DNA from: [Flexibacter] sp. ATCC 35208
GTDB lineage: Bacteria > Bacteroidota > Bacteroidia > Chitinophagales > Chitinophagaceae
NCBI RefSeq assembly: GCF_001975825.1
Contig: NZ_MTKN01000004.1
Span: 62,001 to 126,000 of the forward strand
DNA length: 64,000 nucleotides
Direction: 5' to 3'
The position numbers and the translations under genes were made by a program. Positions 26,660 through 35,272 of the stretch are shown here, in pieces (the stretch's first letter is position 1; the number at the start of each line of letters is the position of its first letter). Under the pieces are notes generated by a model. That model was not told the DNA's origin. It did no database searches and was given only the letters and a program-made list of their open reading frames with translations.

Positions 26660-27795
26660 TGAAAAGAGTTCTCTTCATAGATCGCGATGGTACTTTGATC
26701 AAAGAGGTGCCACCAACTTACCAGATTGATTCACTTGACAAAATCGAATTCTATCCCAGGGTATTCACCTGGCTCACGCGTATAGCAGCGGAACTGGATT
26801 TTGAACTGGTGATGGTGACGAACCAGGATGGATTAGGCACTGAGAGCTTTCCTGAAGATACTTTCTGGTCGGCGCAAAACTTTATTGTTCGTGCGTTTGA
26901 GAATGAAGGGGTATTTTTTAAGGAGTATCATATAGATCGCAGCTTCCCTCATGAGAACGCACCTACACGTAAACCGGGTATAGGAATGCTGACGAAATAT
27001 TTCACAGCTGATTATGATCTTGCAAATTCATTTGTGATCGGAGATCGTATTACGGATGTACAGTTAGCCAAGAACCTGGGAGCGAAAGCGATCTGGATGA
27101 ATGAGGGTACTGGTCTTGGTGGTGCGGAAGTGAGTGCAGATGCGAAGGCGCTGGAATCAGTGATTGCTTTGGAGTCTACAGATTGGGAGAAGATCTATGA
27201 GTTCCTGAAATTAGGATTGCGTAAAGTATCTCATACACGTACTACTAAAGAAACTGATATTCATATTGAACTGAACCTGGATGGTACTGGTAAAGCAGAT
27301 ATCGAAACTGGTTTAGGTTTCTTTGATCATATGCTGGATCAGATAGCGCGTCATGGTAGTATTGATCTAACTATCAAAGCGAAGGGCGATTTGCACATAG
27401 ATGAGCATCATACGATTGAGGATGTGGGTATTGCACTGGGTGAAGCGGTAGCGCAGGGTTTAGGTGATAAGAGAGGGATAGAGCGTTATGGTTATTGCTT
27501 ACCGATGGATGATTGCCTGGCGCAGGCAGCGATTGATTTTGGAGGAAGGAACTGGATAGTCTGGGATGCTAAGTTTAATAGGGAGAAGATAGGAGAGATG
27601 CCTACGGAGATGTTCTTCCATTTCTTTAAGTCTTTTTCAGATGCGTCAAAGAGTAACCTGAATATCAAGGCGGAAGGGGAGAATGAACATCATAAGATAG
27701 AGGCGATCTTCAAGGTGTTTGCAAAAGCGATTAAGATGGCGGTAAAGAGGAATCCATCTAATATGCAATTGCCAAGTACGAAGGGGCTGCTTTAA
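26659..27795 (+). CDS. hisB: Bifunctional histidinol-phosphatase / imidazoleglycerol-phosphate dehydratase
   Basis: 378 residues made of two enzymes. Residues 1-~170 are a HAD-type phosphatase (FIDRDGTLI with nucleophile Asp8 and acid/base Asp10; [36 protein letters not shown]). Residues ~185-378 are the dehydratase ([68 protein letters not shown]), with His/Glu metal-binding motifs complete. The fused form is shared by Bacteroidota and enterobacteria. It is the last gene before the repeat block at 27801 and ends the first half of the split his gene set. Confidence 0.97.
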   Translation: MKRVLFIDRDGTLIKEVPPTYQIDSLDKIEFYPRVFTWLTRIAAELDFELVMVTNQDGLGTESFPEDTFWSAQNFIVRAFENEGVFFKEYHIDRSFPHENAPTRKPGIGMLTKYFTADYDLANSFVIGDRITDVQLAKNLGAKAIWMNEGTGLGGAEVSADAKALESVIALESTDWEKIYEFLKLGLRKVSHTRTTKETDIHIELNLDGTGKADIETGLGFFDHMLDQIARHGSIDLTIKAKGDLHIDEHHTIEDVGIALGEAVAQGLGDKRGIERYGYCLPMDDCLAQAAIDFGGRNWIVWDAKFNREKIGEMPTEMFFHFFKSFSDASKSNLNIKAEGENEHHKIEAIFKVFAKAIKMAVKRNPSNMQLPSTKGLL

Positions 27796-27800
27796 TAATA

Positions 27801-27933
27801 GTCGCGGTTGATGATCCGGCTATAGCCATCGAAGCTGTATATAATTGTCGCGGTTGATGATCCGGCTAAAGTCATCGAAGCCGTATATAATTATCGCGGT
27901 TGATGATCCGGCGGTAGCCGGATCATCAACCGC
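27801..27933. repeat. 46-bp tandem repeats ending in a 17-bp hairpin
   Basis: The unit begins [G/A]TCGCGGTTGATGATCCGG at 27801, 27847 and 27893, an exact 46-bp period. Units 1 and 2 differ at only four positions; the third unit is cut short and continues into a perfect 17-bp inverted repeat (27896-27912 with 27917-27933, GGTA loop). Each full unit also contains GGCTATAGCC or a variant. This is the start of the 457-base gap between hisB and trpE. No convincing protein is encoded there although short frames are open on both strands. Confidence 0.88.
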
Positions 27934-27939
27934 TCCCGG

Positions 27940-28020
27940 GCGAATGATTTCCTGCCGGAGGCAGGAAATCATTCGCGAGACAGGAAAATCACCGGCGAGA
28001 CAATTATCCGCGAGACAGAA
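27940..28020. repeat. Second hairpin and GCGAGACA repeats
   Basis: A perfect 16-bp inverted repeat (27940-27955 with 27961-27976, arm GCGAATGATTTCCTGC) with a 5-nt loop stands 6 bp after the first hairpin. It is followed by three copies of [G]CGAGACA spaced about 20 bp apart (from 27974, 27995 and 28010). Neither hairpin has a T tract, so transcripts from the his promoter may reach the trp leader. Confidence 0.7.
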
Positions 28021-28037
28021 AAAAATCTGACAGAACA

Positions 28038-28069
28038 TTTGTAATTTCAAATAATTCGACAGATATTTG
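28038..28069 (+). promoter_or_regulatory. trp promoter
   Basis: TTTG at 28038-28041 and GATATTTG at 28062-28069 are 20 bp apart, which fits the Bacteroidota -33 TTTG / -7 TAnnTTTG layout with one mismatch in the -7 box. The leader-peptide ATG is 29 bp downstream. This would allow the trp-hisHAFIE set to be transcribed apart from hisGDCB. Confidence 0.6.
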
Positions 28070-28098
28070 TTTCGCAAATAAAGCAAATCAAACAAATC

Positions 28099-28152
28099 AT
28101 GACCACATTCATTACAAACAATCATTGGCGTTGGCACAATATCAGTTCCTGA
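28099..28152 (+). CDS. trpL: Tryptophan operon leader peptide
   Basis: A 17-codon frame reads MTTFITNNHWRWHNISS with stop TGA at 28150-28152. Two Trp codons (28126-28128 and 28132-28134) are flanked by two His codons (28123-28125 and 28135-28137), giving a symmetric NHWRWHN core. It follows a promoter and precedes an attenuator in front of trpE. It has the same length as the his leader peptide. The His codons are notable because four his genes lie downstream of trpA in the same transcript. Confidence 0.9.
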   Translation: MTTFITNNHWRWHNISS

Positions 28153-28233
28153 TAATGTGTTACAGTGCCATGATCCGTAGTGATCGTATATAATTCGAAG
28201 GCTCGCTGTTACACAGCGGGCCTTCTTCGTTTT
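28126..28233 (+). promoter_or_regulatory. trp attenuator with competing folds
   Basis: Three exclusive pairings can be drawn. Segment 1, TGGCAC (28132-28137, the second Trp codon and the following His codon), pairs with segment 2, GTGCCA (28165-28170). Segment 2 extended, TGTGTTACAG (28156-28165), pairs with segment 3, CTGTTACACA (28206-28215), with one mismatch. Segment 3 is also part of the terminator stem 28197-28209 / 28213-28225, followed by TTCGTTTT. A ribosome stalled on the Trp/His codons would cover segment 1, free segment 2, and prevent the terminator. This is the standard attenuation logic. Confidence 0.82.
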
Positions 28234-28252
28234 AATACCTAATCAAAATCAA

Positions 28253-29659
28253 ATGGGTAGTATTCAAGTAAAATCAAGATCAAAGCAAATGCTGGCAGAT
28301 GTATTCACCCCTGTGGGCATCTACCTGCGTCTTCGTGACCGGTTCCCTGGCTCCGTACTACTGGAAAGTACCGACTACCGCGCCAGTGAAAACAGCTATT
28401 CTTTTATCTGTATCAAACCGATCGCAGGCATCGAAGTAACCAGCACCAACGACTTTGAATTCAAGTATCCTAACCTCCCGCCAGAAAGGAAGCAACTCAA
28501 AAGCCGCCAAAGCGTACTCGACGAGCTTCAGAAGTTCCTCGGCAACTTCTCTTTCGCTGACAAACCAGTCCTGCCCGTCGTTCACAGCTTATTTGGATAC
28601 AGTACTTTCGACTCCGTACAATTCTTCGAAACAATAGAATTCAATAAGAATAAAGCAAACGGGAACACCATCCCCCTTATGCGCTATCGTTTCTATCAAT
28701 ACGTGATCGTCATTAACCACTTCAAAGATGAACTGTATCTCTGCGAAAACAGTGTAGATGGCCTGGACAGCGACTTTGAACTGATAGAATCACTGATCCG
28801 CTCCAAAGATGTACCGAACTACCACTTCACAGCTACAGGAGATGAGCAGAGCAATATGACCGATGAGCAGTACATGGAAATTGTTGAAAAAGGTAAACAA
28901 CACTGCTTCAGAGGAGATGTCTTCCAGGTAGTATTATCCCGGGCTTTCAACCAATCCTTCAGAGGCGACGAATTCAACGTCTACCGCGCACTCCGCTCCA
29001 TCAACCCTTCCCCTTATCTCTTCTTCTTCGATTACGGCGATTACAAATTAATGGGTTCTTCTCCCGAAGCCCAGCTCATCATCAAAGATGGTAAAGCCAC
29101 CATTCACCCGATAGCAGGCACTTTCCGCCGTACCGGCAATGATGAGGAAGATCGTAAACTGGCAAAATTACTGCTGGAAGATCCAAAGGAAAATGCAGAA
29201 CATGTAATGCTGGTCGATCTGGCACGTAATGATCTGAGCCGCCTCGCTACTGATGTAGTCGTAGACTCTTACCGCAATATCCAATATTACTCACACGTCA
29301 TCCACCTGGTAAGCGAAGTATCCGGCAAGGTACAGAAGGGTAATCCTTTCTCCCTGCTGGCAGCTACTTTCCCTGCAGGTACCCTATCCGGCGCACCGAA
29401 ATACAGGGCTATGCAGATCATTGACGAATACGAACCTACACAACGTGGTTTTTATGGTGGATGTATTGGTTCCGTAGGTTTCAACGGTGACTTTAACCAT
29501 GCCATCATGATCCGAAGTATCCTGAGCAAATCAAATGTCCTGTATTATCAGGCAGGTGCCGGAGTGGTTGCAAAGTCCGTAGCCGAATCGGAAAAAGATG
29601 AAGTGAACAATAAACTGAATGCATTAAAACAGGCCATTCTGTTGGCACAAAAAATCTGA
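28253..29659 (+). CDS. trpE: Anthranilate synthase component I
   Basis: 468 residues. It makes anthranilate from chorismate with ammonia supplied by TrpG. The tryptophan feedback site LLES is present at residues 36-39 (VLLESTDYRASENSYSF), so product inhibition is expected. The chorismate-binding domain shows RGDVFQVVLSRAF, LMGSSPEAQLII, IHPIAGTFRRTGN, LVDLARNDL, VSGKVQKG and FPAGTLSGAPKYRAM, ending with FNHAIMIRS and YYQAGAGVV. No sign of loss of function. One base separates it from trpG. It is preceded by the trp leader and attenuator. Confidence 0.97.
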   Translation: MGSIQVKSRSKQMLADVFTPVGIYLRLRDRFPGSVLLESTDYRASENSYSFICIKPIAGIEVTSTNDFEFKYPNLPPERKQLKSRQSVLDELQKFLGNFSFADKPVLPVVHSLFGYSTFDSVQFFETIEFNKNKANGNTIPLMRYRFYQYVIVINHFKDELYLCENSVDGLDSDFELIESLIRSKDVPNYHFTATGDEQSNMTDEQYMEIVEKGKQHCFRGDVFQVVLSRAFNQSFRGDEFNVYRALRSINPSPYLFFFDYGDYKLMGSSPEAQLIIKDGKATIHPIAGTFRRTGNDEEDRKLAKLLLEDPKENAEHVMLVDLARNDLSRLATDVVVDSYRNIQYYSHVIHLVSEVSGKVQKGNPFSLLAATFPAGTLSGAPKYRAMQIIDEYEPTQRGFYGGCIGSVGFNGDFNHAIMIRSILSKSNVLYYQAGAGVVAKSVAESEKDEVNNKLNALKQAILLAQKI

Positions 29660-29660
29660 C

Positions 29661-30230
29661 ATGAACATTCTTGTGTTTGATAACTACGACTCTTTTACAT
29701 ATAACCTGGTACACCTGGTGGAAAAGATCATCAACGGCAAAGTCAGTGTATTCCGTAATGATGAAATTCCATTAGAGAAAGTAAAAGACTATGATAAGAT
29801 CATTCTCTCTCCCGGTCCTGGTATTCCGGAAGAAGCAGGTATGCTGCTGCCCCTGATCAAAGAATATGCAGCTACCAAATCCATATTCGGCGTATGCCTT
29901 GGCCAGCAGGCCATTGGCGAAGCTTTTGGCGCCAGTCTGATCAACCTGAAAGATGTATACCACGGCGTAGCCACTCCTGTAAACATCATCAGCAGGGAAG
30001 GCAGATTATTCAACGGCCTCCCCGACCAACTCGAAGTTGGCAGATACCACTCCTGGGTAGTAGATGAAAAAACATTGCCATCCAGCCTTACCGTTACTGC
30101 AAAGGACGACAACGGCTATATTATGGCACTGCAACATCAGCAATATGATGTGAGCGGCGTACAGTTTCACCCTGAAAGTGTACTCACACCGGAAGGGGAA
30201 AAGATCATCCGTAACTGGTTAAATGCATAA
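29661..30230 (+). CDS. trpG: Anthranilate synthase component II (glutamine amidotransferase)
   Basis: 189 residues, a class I glutamine amidotransferase that hydrolyses glutamine and channels ammonia to TrpE. The triad is intact: Cys79 in GVCLGQQAIGEAFG, His170 and Glu172 in VQFHPESVLTPEG. The oxyanion segment SPGPGIPEEAG is present. It is a stand-alone protein, not fused to TrpE or TrpD. In some bacteria the same subunit also serves p-aminobenzoate synthesis; no pabB-like gene is nearby. It starts 1 bp after trpE and ends 11 bp before trpD. Confidence 0.96.
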   Translation: MNILVFDNYDSFTYNLVHLVEKIINGKVSVFRNDEIPLEKVKDYDKIILSPGPGIPEEAGMLLPLIKEYAATKSIFGVCLGQQAIGEAFGASLINLKDVYHGVATPVNIISREGRLFNGLPDQLEVGRYHSWVVDEKTLPSSLTVTAKDDNGYIMALQHQQYDVSGVQFHPESVLTPEGEKIIRNWLNA

Positions 30231-30241
30231 ATCCCGGGATT

Positions 30242-31237
30242 ATGAAAAAGATACTGAATTACCTTTTTGAACATAAAACATTCACCCGCAGCGCAGCCAA
30301 GGAGATACTGATCGGTATTTCCAAGGGGATGTACAATGAAAGCGAACTTGCTGCTTTCATGACCGTATACCTCATGCGCAGCATCACTGTAGAGGAACTG
30401 CTCGGCTTCCGCGATGCCCTGCTGGAACTCTGCATCCCTGTCAACCTGAATGGCTACAATGTACTGGACATCGTAGGTACAGGTGGCGATGGTAAAAATT
30501 CTTTTAACATCAGTACCCTCTCCTGCTTTATCGTAGCAGGTGCAGGTGGTAAAGTGGCCAAGCATGGTAACGTAGGTGTATCTACGATCAGCGGCGCCTC
30601 TAACCTGATGGAGACTGCTGGTTATAAATTTAAGAACGACGATGCGAAGCTGCGTACGGAACTGGAAGAATCCGGTGTTTGTTTTCTGCATGCACCGCTT
30701 TTCCACCCTGCACTGAAAAATGTAGCAGGTGTACGTCGCCAGCTGGGTGTGCGCACCTTCTTCAACGTACTCGGTCCATTGGTGAATCCTGCTTTTGCAC
30801 AGCACCAGTTGATTGGAGTATATAGCCTGGAACTGGCCCGTGTGTATAACTACCTGTTTCAGCAGACGGACAAGCAATATGCCATCGTGCATAGCCTGGA
30901 CGGATATGATGAAATCTCGCTGACCTCGGATACCCGTGTCATCACCAACAAAGGTGAGCGTGACTGGACCCCTGAGCAGCTGGGTAAGCGCAAGGTTTTT
31001 CCTGAAGATATCTACGGAGGCAACTCTATTGAAGAAGCCGCCAAAATCTTTATGAAAATTTTAAAGGGCGAAGGTACCTGGGCACAAAATGCAGTAGTCA
31101 TGGCGAATGCCGCTATGGGCCTGCATACGCTGGGCAAGTACCCGACGTATGAAGAATGTTTCCTGGCAGCTGTAGAGTCGCTGGAATCCGGTGCCGCACA
31201 CAATTCTTTTAAGAAGTTGATAAGTTTGCAGTCATGA
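30242..31237 (+). CDS. trpD: Anthranilate phosphoribosyltransferase
   Basis: 331 residues. It transfers phosphoribosyl from PRPP to anthranilate. Motifs: DIVGTGGDGKNSFNISTLSC (PRPP and anthranilate loop), VAKHGNVGVSTISGASNLME, FFNVLGPLVNPAFAQHQLIGVY, and VHSLDGYDEISL (metal-binding Asp/Glu). An N-terminal four-helix part is present. Length is typical and there is no TrpG fusion. Its last four bases (ATGA) overlap the trpC start. It competes with HisG for the PRPP pool, which makes its placement between his genes metabolically meaningful. Confidence 0.97.
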   Translation: MKKILNYLFEHKTFTRSAAKEILIGISKGMYNESELAAFMTVYLMRSITVEELLGFRDALLELCIPVNLNGYNVLDIVGTGGDGKNSFNISTLSCFIVAGAGGKVAKHGNVGVSTISGASNLMETAGYKFKNDDAKLRTELEESGVCFLHAPLFHPALKNVAGVRRQLGVRTFFNVLGPLVNPAFAQHQLIGVYSLELARVYNYLFQQTDKQYAIVHSLDGYDEISLTSDTRVITNKGERDWTPEQLGKRKVFPEDIYGGNSIEEAAKIFMKILKGEGTWAQNAVVMANAAMGLHTLGKYPTYEECFLAAVESLESGAAHNSFKKLISLQS

Positions 31238-32034
31238 AAAATATCCTTACTGAAATAGTCGCACATAAACACGTGGAAGTGGCCGCTCGTAAACTGCAAC
31301 GCCCGGTAGCCGAGCTTGAACAGTCATCCACTTTCAAACGTGAGCCTTTGTCATTGTCCAGCTTTCTGCTGAACCCTGAGAAAACAGGCATCATCGCAGA
31401 ATTCAAAAGGAAGTCTCCTTCAAAGGGGCTGATCAATGGCACCGCCACTGTACATGATGTGACCATGGCCTATACCCGCTATGGGGCTTCTGGCCTGTCA
31501 GTATTGACAGATGAGCAGTTCTTTGGTGGTAGCTCAGACGATCTGGTACAGGCGCGTGCAGCGAATAATATTCCTGTGCTGAGAAAGGATTTTGTGATCG
31601 ATGAATACCAGATCCTGGAAGCAAAAGCGATCGGTGCAGATGTTATTTTGCTGATAGCAGAATGTCTGACTAAAGAAGAAGTAGCAAGATTAGCCGCCTT
31701 TGCACACAATTTAGGACTGGAAGTATTGCTGGAAGTACACAGTGGTGATCAGCTGGACAAGGTGACAGATCATATTCAGAACGTAGGTGTGAACAACCGT
31801 GACCTCACTACTTTCAGGGTTGATTTCAACCGCAGCTGCGAACTGGCGTCACAGATCCCTGCCGGCAAATGTAAGGTAGCGGAGAGCGGTATCAGCAACA
31901 CGGATAATATTGTGACGCTGAAGAAAGCCGGTTTTAACGGTTTCCTCATCGGCGAACACTTCATGAAGACAGAAAATCCTGCAAGGGCATTTGAAAACTT
32001 TGTAACGGAGCTGTCCGGTAAACTGAAAGGATAA
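31234..32034 (+). CDS. trpC: Indole-3-glycerol-phosphate synthase
   Basis: 266 residues, a (beta/alpha)8 enzyme that closes the indole ring from CdRP. Motifs: GIIAEFKRKSPSKGLI (catalytic Lys residues), YGASGLSVLTDEQFFGGS, VLRKDFVIDEYQI (Lys/Asp), DVILLIAECL, VGVNNRDLTTFRVD (Asn) and VAESGIS. It is a single-domain protein, separate from TrpF, as usual in Bacteroidota. It overlaps trpD by 4 bp and its stop directly touches the trpF start, so these three are tightly coupled. Confidence 0.97.
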   Translation: MKNILTEIVAHKHVEVAARKLQRPVAELEQSSTFKREPLSLSSFLLNPEKTGIIAEFKRKSPSKGLINGTATVHDVTMAYTRYGASGLSVLTDEQFFGGSSDDLVQARAANNIPVLRKDFVIDEYQILEAKAIGADVILLIAECLTKEEVARLAAFAHNLGLEVLLEVHSGDQLDKVTDHIQNVGVNNRDLTTFRVDFNRSCELASQIPAGKCKVAESGISNTDNIVTLKKAGFNGFLIGEHFMKTENPARAFENFVTELSGKLKG

Positions 32035-32655
32035 ATGATGCAACTGAAAGTATGCGGTATCACCAGAAAAGAGGACCTGGACAAACTGGTCGAACTGGGT
32101 GTACACTACGCCGGCTTTATCTTTTATGAGAAATCGCCCCGCTTTGTAGGGAATAAACTGGATGCCCGCACCGTGCGGGAAACGAAGGGGATCCTGAAGG
32201 TAGGTGTGTTTGTAAATGCACCATTGGAGCAGGTAAAACAGCTCATCGGCAGTTATGGACTGCACCTGGTACAATTGCATGGCGACGAAGATCCTGCATA
32301 CTGTGCAGCATTGCAGGCATTGGTTCCTGTGATCAGGGCTTTCAGGATTGGTGAGGATGTGAACTGGGATACACTGGCAGCGTATGTACCTGTGACCAAC
32401 TACTTCCTGTTCGATACCGCTGCCGGTAAGGCGTACGGTGGTACAGGTAAATTATTTAACTGGGAGTTGCTGCATACCTATCCGTTCGATCATCCGTTCT
32501 TCCTCAGTGGCGGCATTGGCCCTGAGCAGCTGGAAGACCTGCTGGCATTTGAACACCCGGCATTGTTTGCAGCTGATGTGAACAGTAAATTTGAGACTGC
32601 ACCGGGAGTGAAAGATATGGTGAGCGTGCAGCAGTTCTCCACAAAGATTTTATAA
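32035..32655 (+). CDS. trpF: Phosphoribosylanthranilate isomerase
   Basis: 206 residues, (beta/alpha)8 barrel. It carries out the Amadori rearrangement of PRA to CdRP, chemically the same reaction type as HisA two to three kilobases downstream. Motifs: LKVCGITRKEDLDKL (catalytic Cys near the N-terminus), VGVFVNAPLEQV, VQLHGDEDPAYC, YFLFDTAAGKAYGGTGKLFNW (catalytic Asp) and FFLSGGIGPEQL, then ADVNSKFETAPGVKD. Start choice is ATG at 32035; a second ATG follows immediately. Presence of a dedicated TrpF makes a dual-function HisA (PriA-like) unnecessary here. Confidence 0.96.
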   Translation: MMQLKVCGITRKEDLDKLVELGVHYAGFIFYEKSPRFVGNKLDARTVRETKGILKVGVFVNAPLEQVKQLIGSYGLHLVQLHGDEDPAYCAALQALVPVIRAFRIGEDVNWDTLAAYVPVTNYFLFDTAAGKAYGGTGKLFNWELLHTYPFDHPFFLSGGIGPEQLEDLLAFEHPALFAADVNSKFETAPGVKDMVSVQQFSTKIL

Positions 32656-32676
32656 ACTTATTTAAAATAATCAAGC

Positions 32677-33888
32677 ATGAAGATCGCTGACAATACGCTG
32701 GGCTTACCCTATCATGTAGATGAAAAAGGCTTCTACGGCCGCTTTGGCGGTGCCTATGTGCCAGAGATGCTCTTCCCCAACGTGGATGAGTTACAGAAAA
32801 GGTACCTGGAAATTCTGCGTGAACCGAGCTTCCAGCAGGAGTTTGAACAATTGCTGCGGGATTATGTAGGCCGTCCTTCTCCTTTATATTTTGCAAAGCG
32901 CCTCTCTGAAAAATATGGTGCACAGATCTACCTGAAAAGGGAAGACCTGAATCATACAGGTGCACATAAGGTAAACAATACAATTGGTCAGATACTGCTG
33001 GCAAAGCGACTGGGCAAAACCCGCATCATCGCTGAAACCGGTGCAGGTCAGCACGGGGTAGCGACAGCTACAGTGTGTGCCCTGATGAATATGGAATGTG
33101 TGATCTACATGGGTAGCATCGACATCCAGCGCCAGGCGCCGAACGTAGCACGTATGAAAATGCTGGGTGCTACAGTAGTAGCTGCAACCAGTGGTAGTCA
33201 AACGCTGAAAGATGCGTGTAACGAAGCTATTCGTGACTGGATCAATAACCCTGTCACTACCCATTACATACTGGGTACAGCAGCTGGTCCTCATCCATAT
33301 CCTGATATGGTGACCCGTTTTCAATCCGTGATCAGCGAAGAGATCCGCAAACAGCTGGAAGAAAAAACCGGCAATCCGAATCCGAATTATGTAGTGGCCT
33401 GTATAGGTGGGGGTAGCAATGCTGCCGGTACTTATTACCACTTCCTGAACGAACCGGATGTGAAGATCATTGCTGTGGAAGCTGCGGGCAAAGGAGTTCA
33501 TTCCGGCCACTCTGCAGCTACTACGCAACTGGGTAAACTGGGTATCATCCATGCAGCGAAAACACTGCTGATGCAGACAGACGACGGACAGATCACTGAA
33601 CCATATTCCATTTCCGCAGGTCTGGACTATCCTGGTATCGGTCCATTGCATGCACATTTGTATGAGACCGGCCGTGGTACTTTCCTGGCGGCAACAGATG
33701 ATGAAGCCCTGCAGGCAGCTTACGAGCTGACCAGACTGGAAGGTATTATCCCTGCACTGGAATCCAGTCACGCACTGGCGAAACTGGGTGAAATTCCTTT
33801 CAAACCATCAGACGTTGTAGTCGTATGTCTGAGTGGTCGTGGTGACAAGGATATGGAAACATACATTCGTAATCTGCCCAATAAATAA
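32677..33888 (+). CDS. trpB: Tryptophan synthase beta subunit
   Basis: 403 residues, PLP enzyme of fold type II, TrpB1 class. It condenses indole with serine. Motifs: [31 protein letters not shown] with the Schiff-base Lys98, [54 protein letters not shown] (phosphate loop) and CLSGRGDKD. Indole arrives through a tunnel from TrpA, encoded 8 bp downstream. The 21-bp gap after trpF is the largest within the trp block except for the leader. Confidence 0.98.
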   Translation: MKIADNTLGLPYHVDEKGFYGRFGGAYVPEMLFPNVDELQKRYLEILREPSFQQEFEQLLRDYVGRPSPLYFAKRLSEKYGAQIYLKREDLNHTGAHKVNNTIGQILLAKRLGKTRIIAETGAGQHGVATATVCALMNMECVIYMGSIDIQRQAPNVARMKMLGATVVAATSGSQTLKDACNEAIRDWINNPVTTHYILGTAAGPHPYPDMVTRFQSVISEEIRKQLEEKTGNPNPNYVVACIGGGSNAAGTYYHFLNEPDVKIIAVEAAGKGVHSGHSAATTQLGKLGIIHAAKTLLMQTDDGQITEPYSISAGLDYPGIGPLHAHLYETGRGTFLAATDDEALQAAYELTRLEGIIPALESSHALAKLGEIPFKPSDVVVVCLSGRGDKDMETYIRNLPNK

Positions 33889-33896
33889 ATTATTTT

Positions 33897-34667
33897 ATGA
33901 GCAATCGTATAGATCAGTTATTTGCCGGTAAAAAAAATGGCATTCTCAATATATACTGCACAGCGGGTTTCCCGGAATTGAATGATACACTGCCAGTGAT
34001 GACGGCGCTGCAACAGCATGGTGCAGACCTGATAGAACTGGGCATGCCTTTCTCCGATCCACTGGCCGATGGTCCGGTGATACAGGAGAGCAGCAGCCGT
34101 GCTATTAAAAATGGGATGGGCCTCCGTGTATTGTTGGAGCAATTGAAAGACTTCAGGAAAAGCATTCATGTACCTGTGGTCCTCATGGGGTACCTGAACC
34201 CGGTATTGCTATACGGCATTGAAGCTTTCTGCCAGAAATGTGCGGAAGTAGGGGTAGATGGTCTGATCCTGCCTGACCTGCCAATGGACGAGTACGAAAA
34301 TGAATATAAAGCGGTCTTTGAACACTACGGTTTGCACCTGATCTTCCTGGTGACACCAGAGACGAGCGAAGCACGCATCCGTAAGATCGACAGCCTGAGC
34401 AAAGGATTTATTTACGCTGTATCTTCTTCTTCTACCACTGGTACAGACAAGAATATGGGCCACCAGCAGGCATATTTTGAAAGACTTGAAAAGTTGCAGT
34501 TAAAGAACCCTGTATTGATCGGGTTTGGTGTCAAAGATAAAGCTACCTTTGCGGCGGCCTGTGCACACAGCAATGGTGCAATTATAGGTACTGCCTTTAT
34601 CCGCGCTATAGAAAATGCGACCAACATCGACACTGCTGTCAAAGACTTTATCAGCAGCGTAAAATAG
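33897..34667 (+). CDS. trpA: Tryptophan synthase alpha subunit
   Basis: 256 residues, (beta/alpha)8 barrel. It cleaves indole-3-glycerol phosphate to indole. Catalytic Glu47 (DLIELGMPFSDPLADGP) and Asp58 are present; VVLMGYLNPVLLYG, GLILPDLPMDE and GFIYAVSSSSTTG are family motifs, and GFGVKDKATF helps bind phosphate. It is the last gene of the trp set, yet hisH begins only 5 bp later with no terminator or evident promoter between them. That is direct evidence that the second half of the his genes rides on the trp transcript. Confidence 0.97.
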   Translation: MSNRIDQLFAGKKNGILNIYCTAGFPELNDTLPVMTALQQHGADLIELGMPFSDPLADGPVIQESSSRAIKNGMGLRVLLEQLKDFRKSIHVPVVLMGYLNPVLLYGIEAFCQKCAEVGVDGLILPDLPMDEYENEYKAVFEHYGLHLIFLVTPETSEARIRKIDSLSKGFIYAVSSSSTTGTDKNMGHQQAYFERLEKLQLKNPVLIGFGVKDKATFAAACAHSNGAIIGTAFIRAIENATNIDTAVKDFISSVK

Positions 34668-34672
34668 TTTTT

Positions 34673-35269
34673 ATGAAAACGGTAATCATCAAGTACAACG
34701 CCGGTAATATCCGCTCTGTATTATTTGCACTGGACCGCATTGGCGTGGAAGGTGTGGTAACAGATAACCCGGAGGAAATCCGTGCTGCAGACAGGGTGAT
34801 CTTTCCAGGAGTAGGAGAGGCGAGCACCGCCATGAACTACCTGAAAGAAAGAAAGCTCGACCTCCTCATCAAGGACCTGAAGCAGCCTACACTGGGCATT
34901 TGCCTGGGTATGCAGCTGATGTGTAAACACTCAGAAGAAAATAATACACCCTGCCTCGGCATTTTCGATGTGGAAGTAAAGAAATTCCAGTCACCGGTAG
35001 ATAACCTGCTGAAGATCCCTCAGATCGGCTGGAACAATATTACAGGATTGTACAGCTCTATATTTGAGCATGTGGGTGAAAACAGTTACATGTATTTTGT
35101 ACACAGCTACTATGCGGCCTTGTGCGCGGATACCGTAGCGACTACAAACTATGTGATCAACTACAGCAGTGCCCTGCAGAAAGATAATTTCTATGCGGTA
35201 CAGTTCCACCCGGAAAAGTCAGCAGATGGAGGACAGCAAATTCTGGAAAACTTCCTGAAGATCCAATAA
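34673..35269 (+). CDS. hisH: Imidazole glycerol phosphate synthase, glutamine amidotransferase subunit
   Basis: 198 residues. It releases ammonia from glutamine for the HisF cyclase. Triad: Cys77 in LGICLGMQLMC, His179 and Glu181 in VQFHPEKSADGG. FPGVGEASTAMNYL and YFVHSYYA are typical of HisH. It follows trpA after 5 bp and precedes the GNAT-hisA fusion after 3 bp. HisH and HisF form one complex, but here their genes are split by hisA, as is common in bacteria. Expression is probably governed by the trp leader. Confidence 0.97.
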   Translation: MKTVIIKYNAGNIRSVLFALDRIGVEGVVTDNPEEIRAADRVIFPGVGEASTAMNYLKERKLDLLIKDLKQPTLGICLGMQLMCKHSEENNTPCLGIFDVEVKKFQSPVDNLLKIPQIGWNNITGLYSSIFEHVGENSYMYFVHSYYAALCADTVATTNYVINYSSALQKDNFYAVQFHPEKSADGGQQILENFLKIQ

Positions 35270-35272
35270 ACA

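Noticed and set aside
27801..27933. CRISPR-like array
   Set aside because: Units are direct tandem copies with no unique spacers, only three in number, and no cas genes are present.
32884..33771. 295-codon open frame antisense to trpB
   Set aside because: The trpB motifs are complete on the plus strand and the antisense translation shows no recognisable domain.
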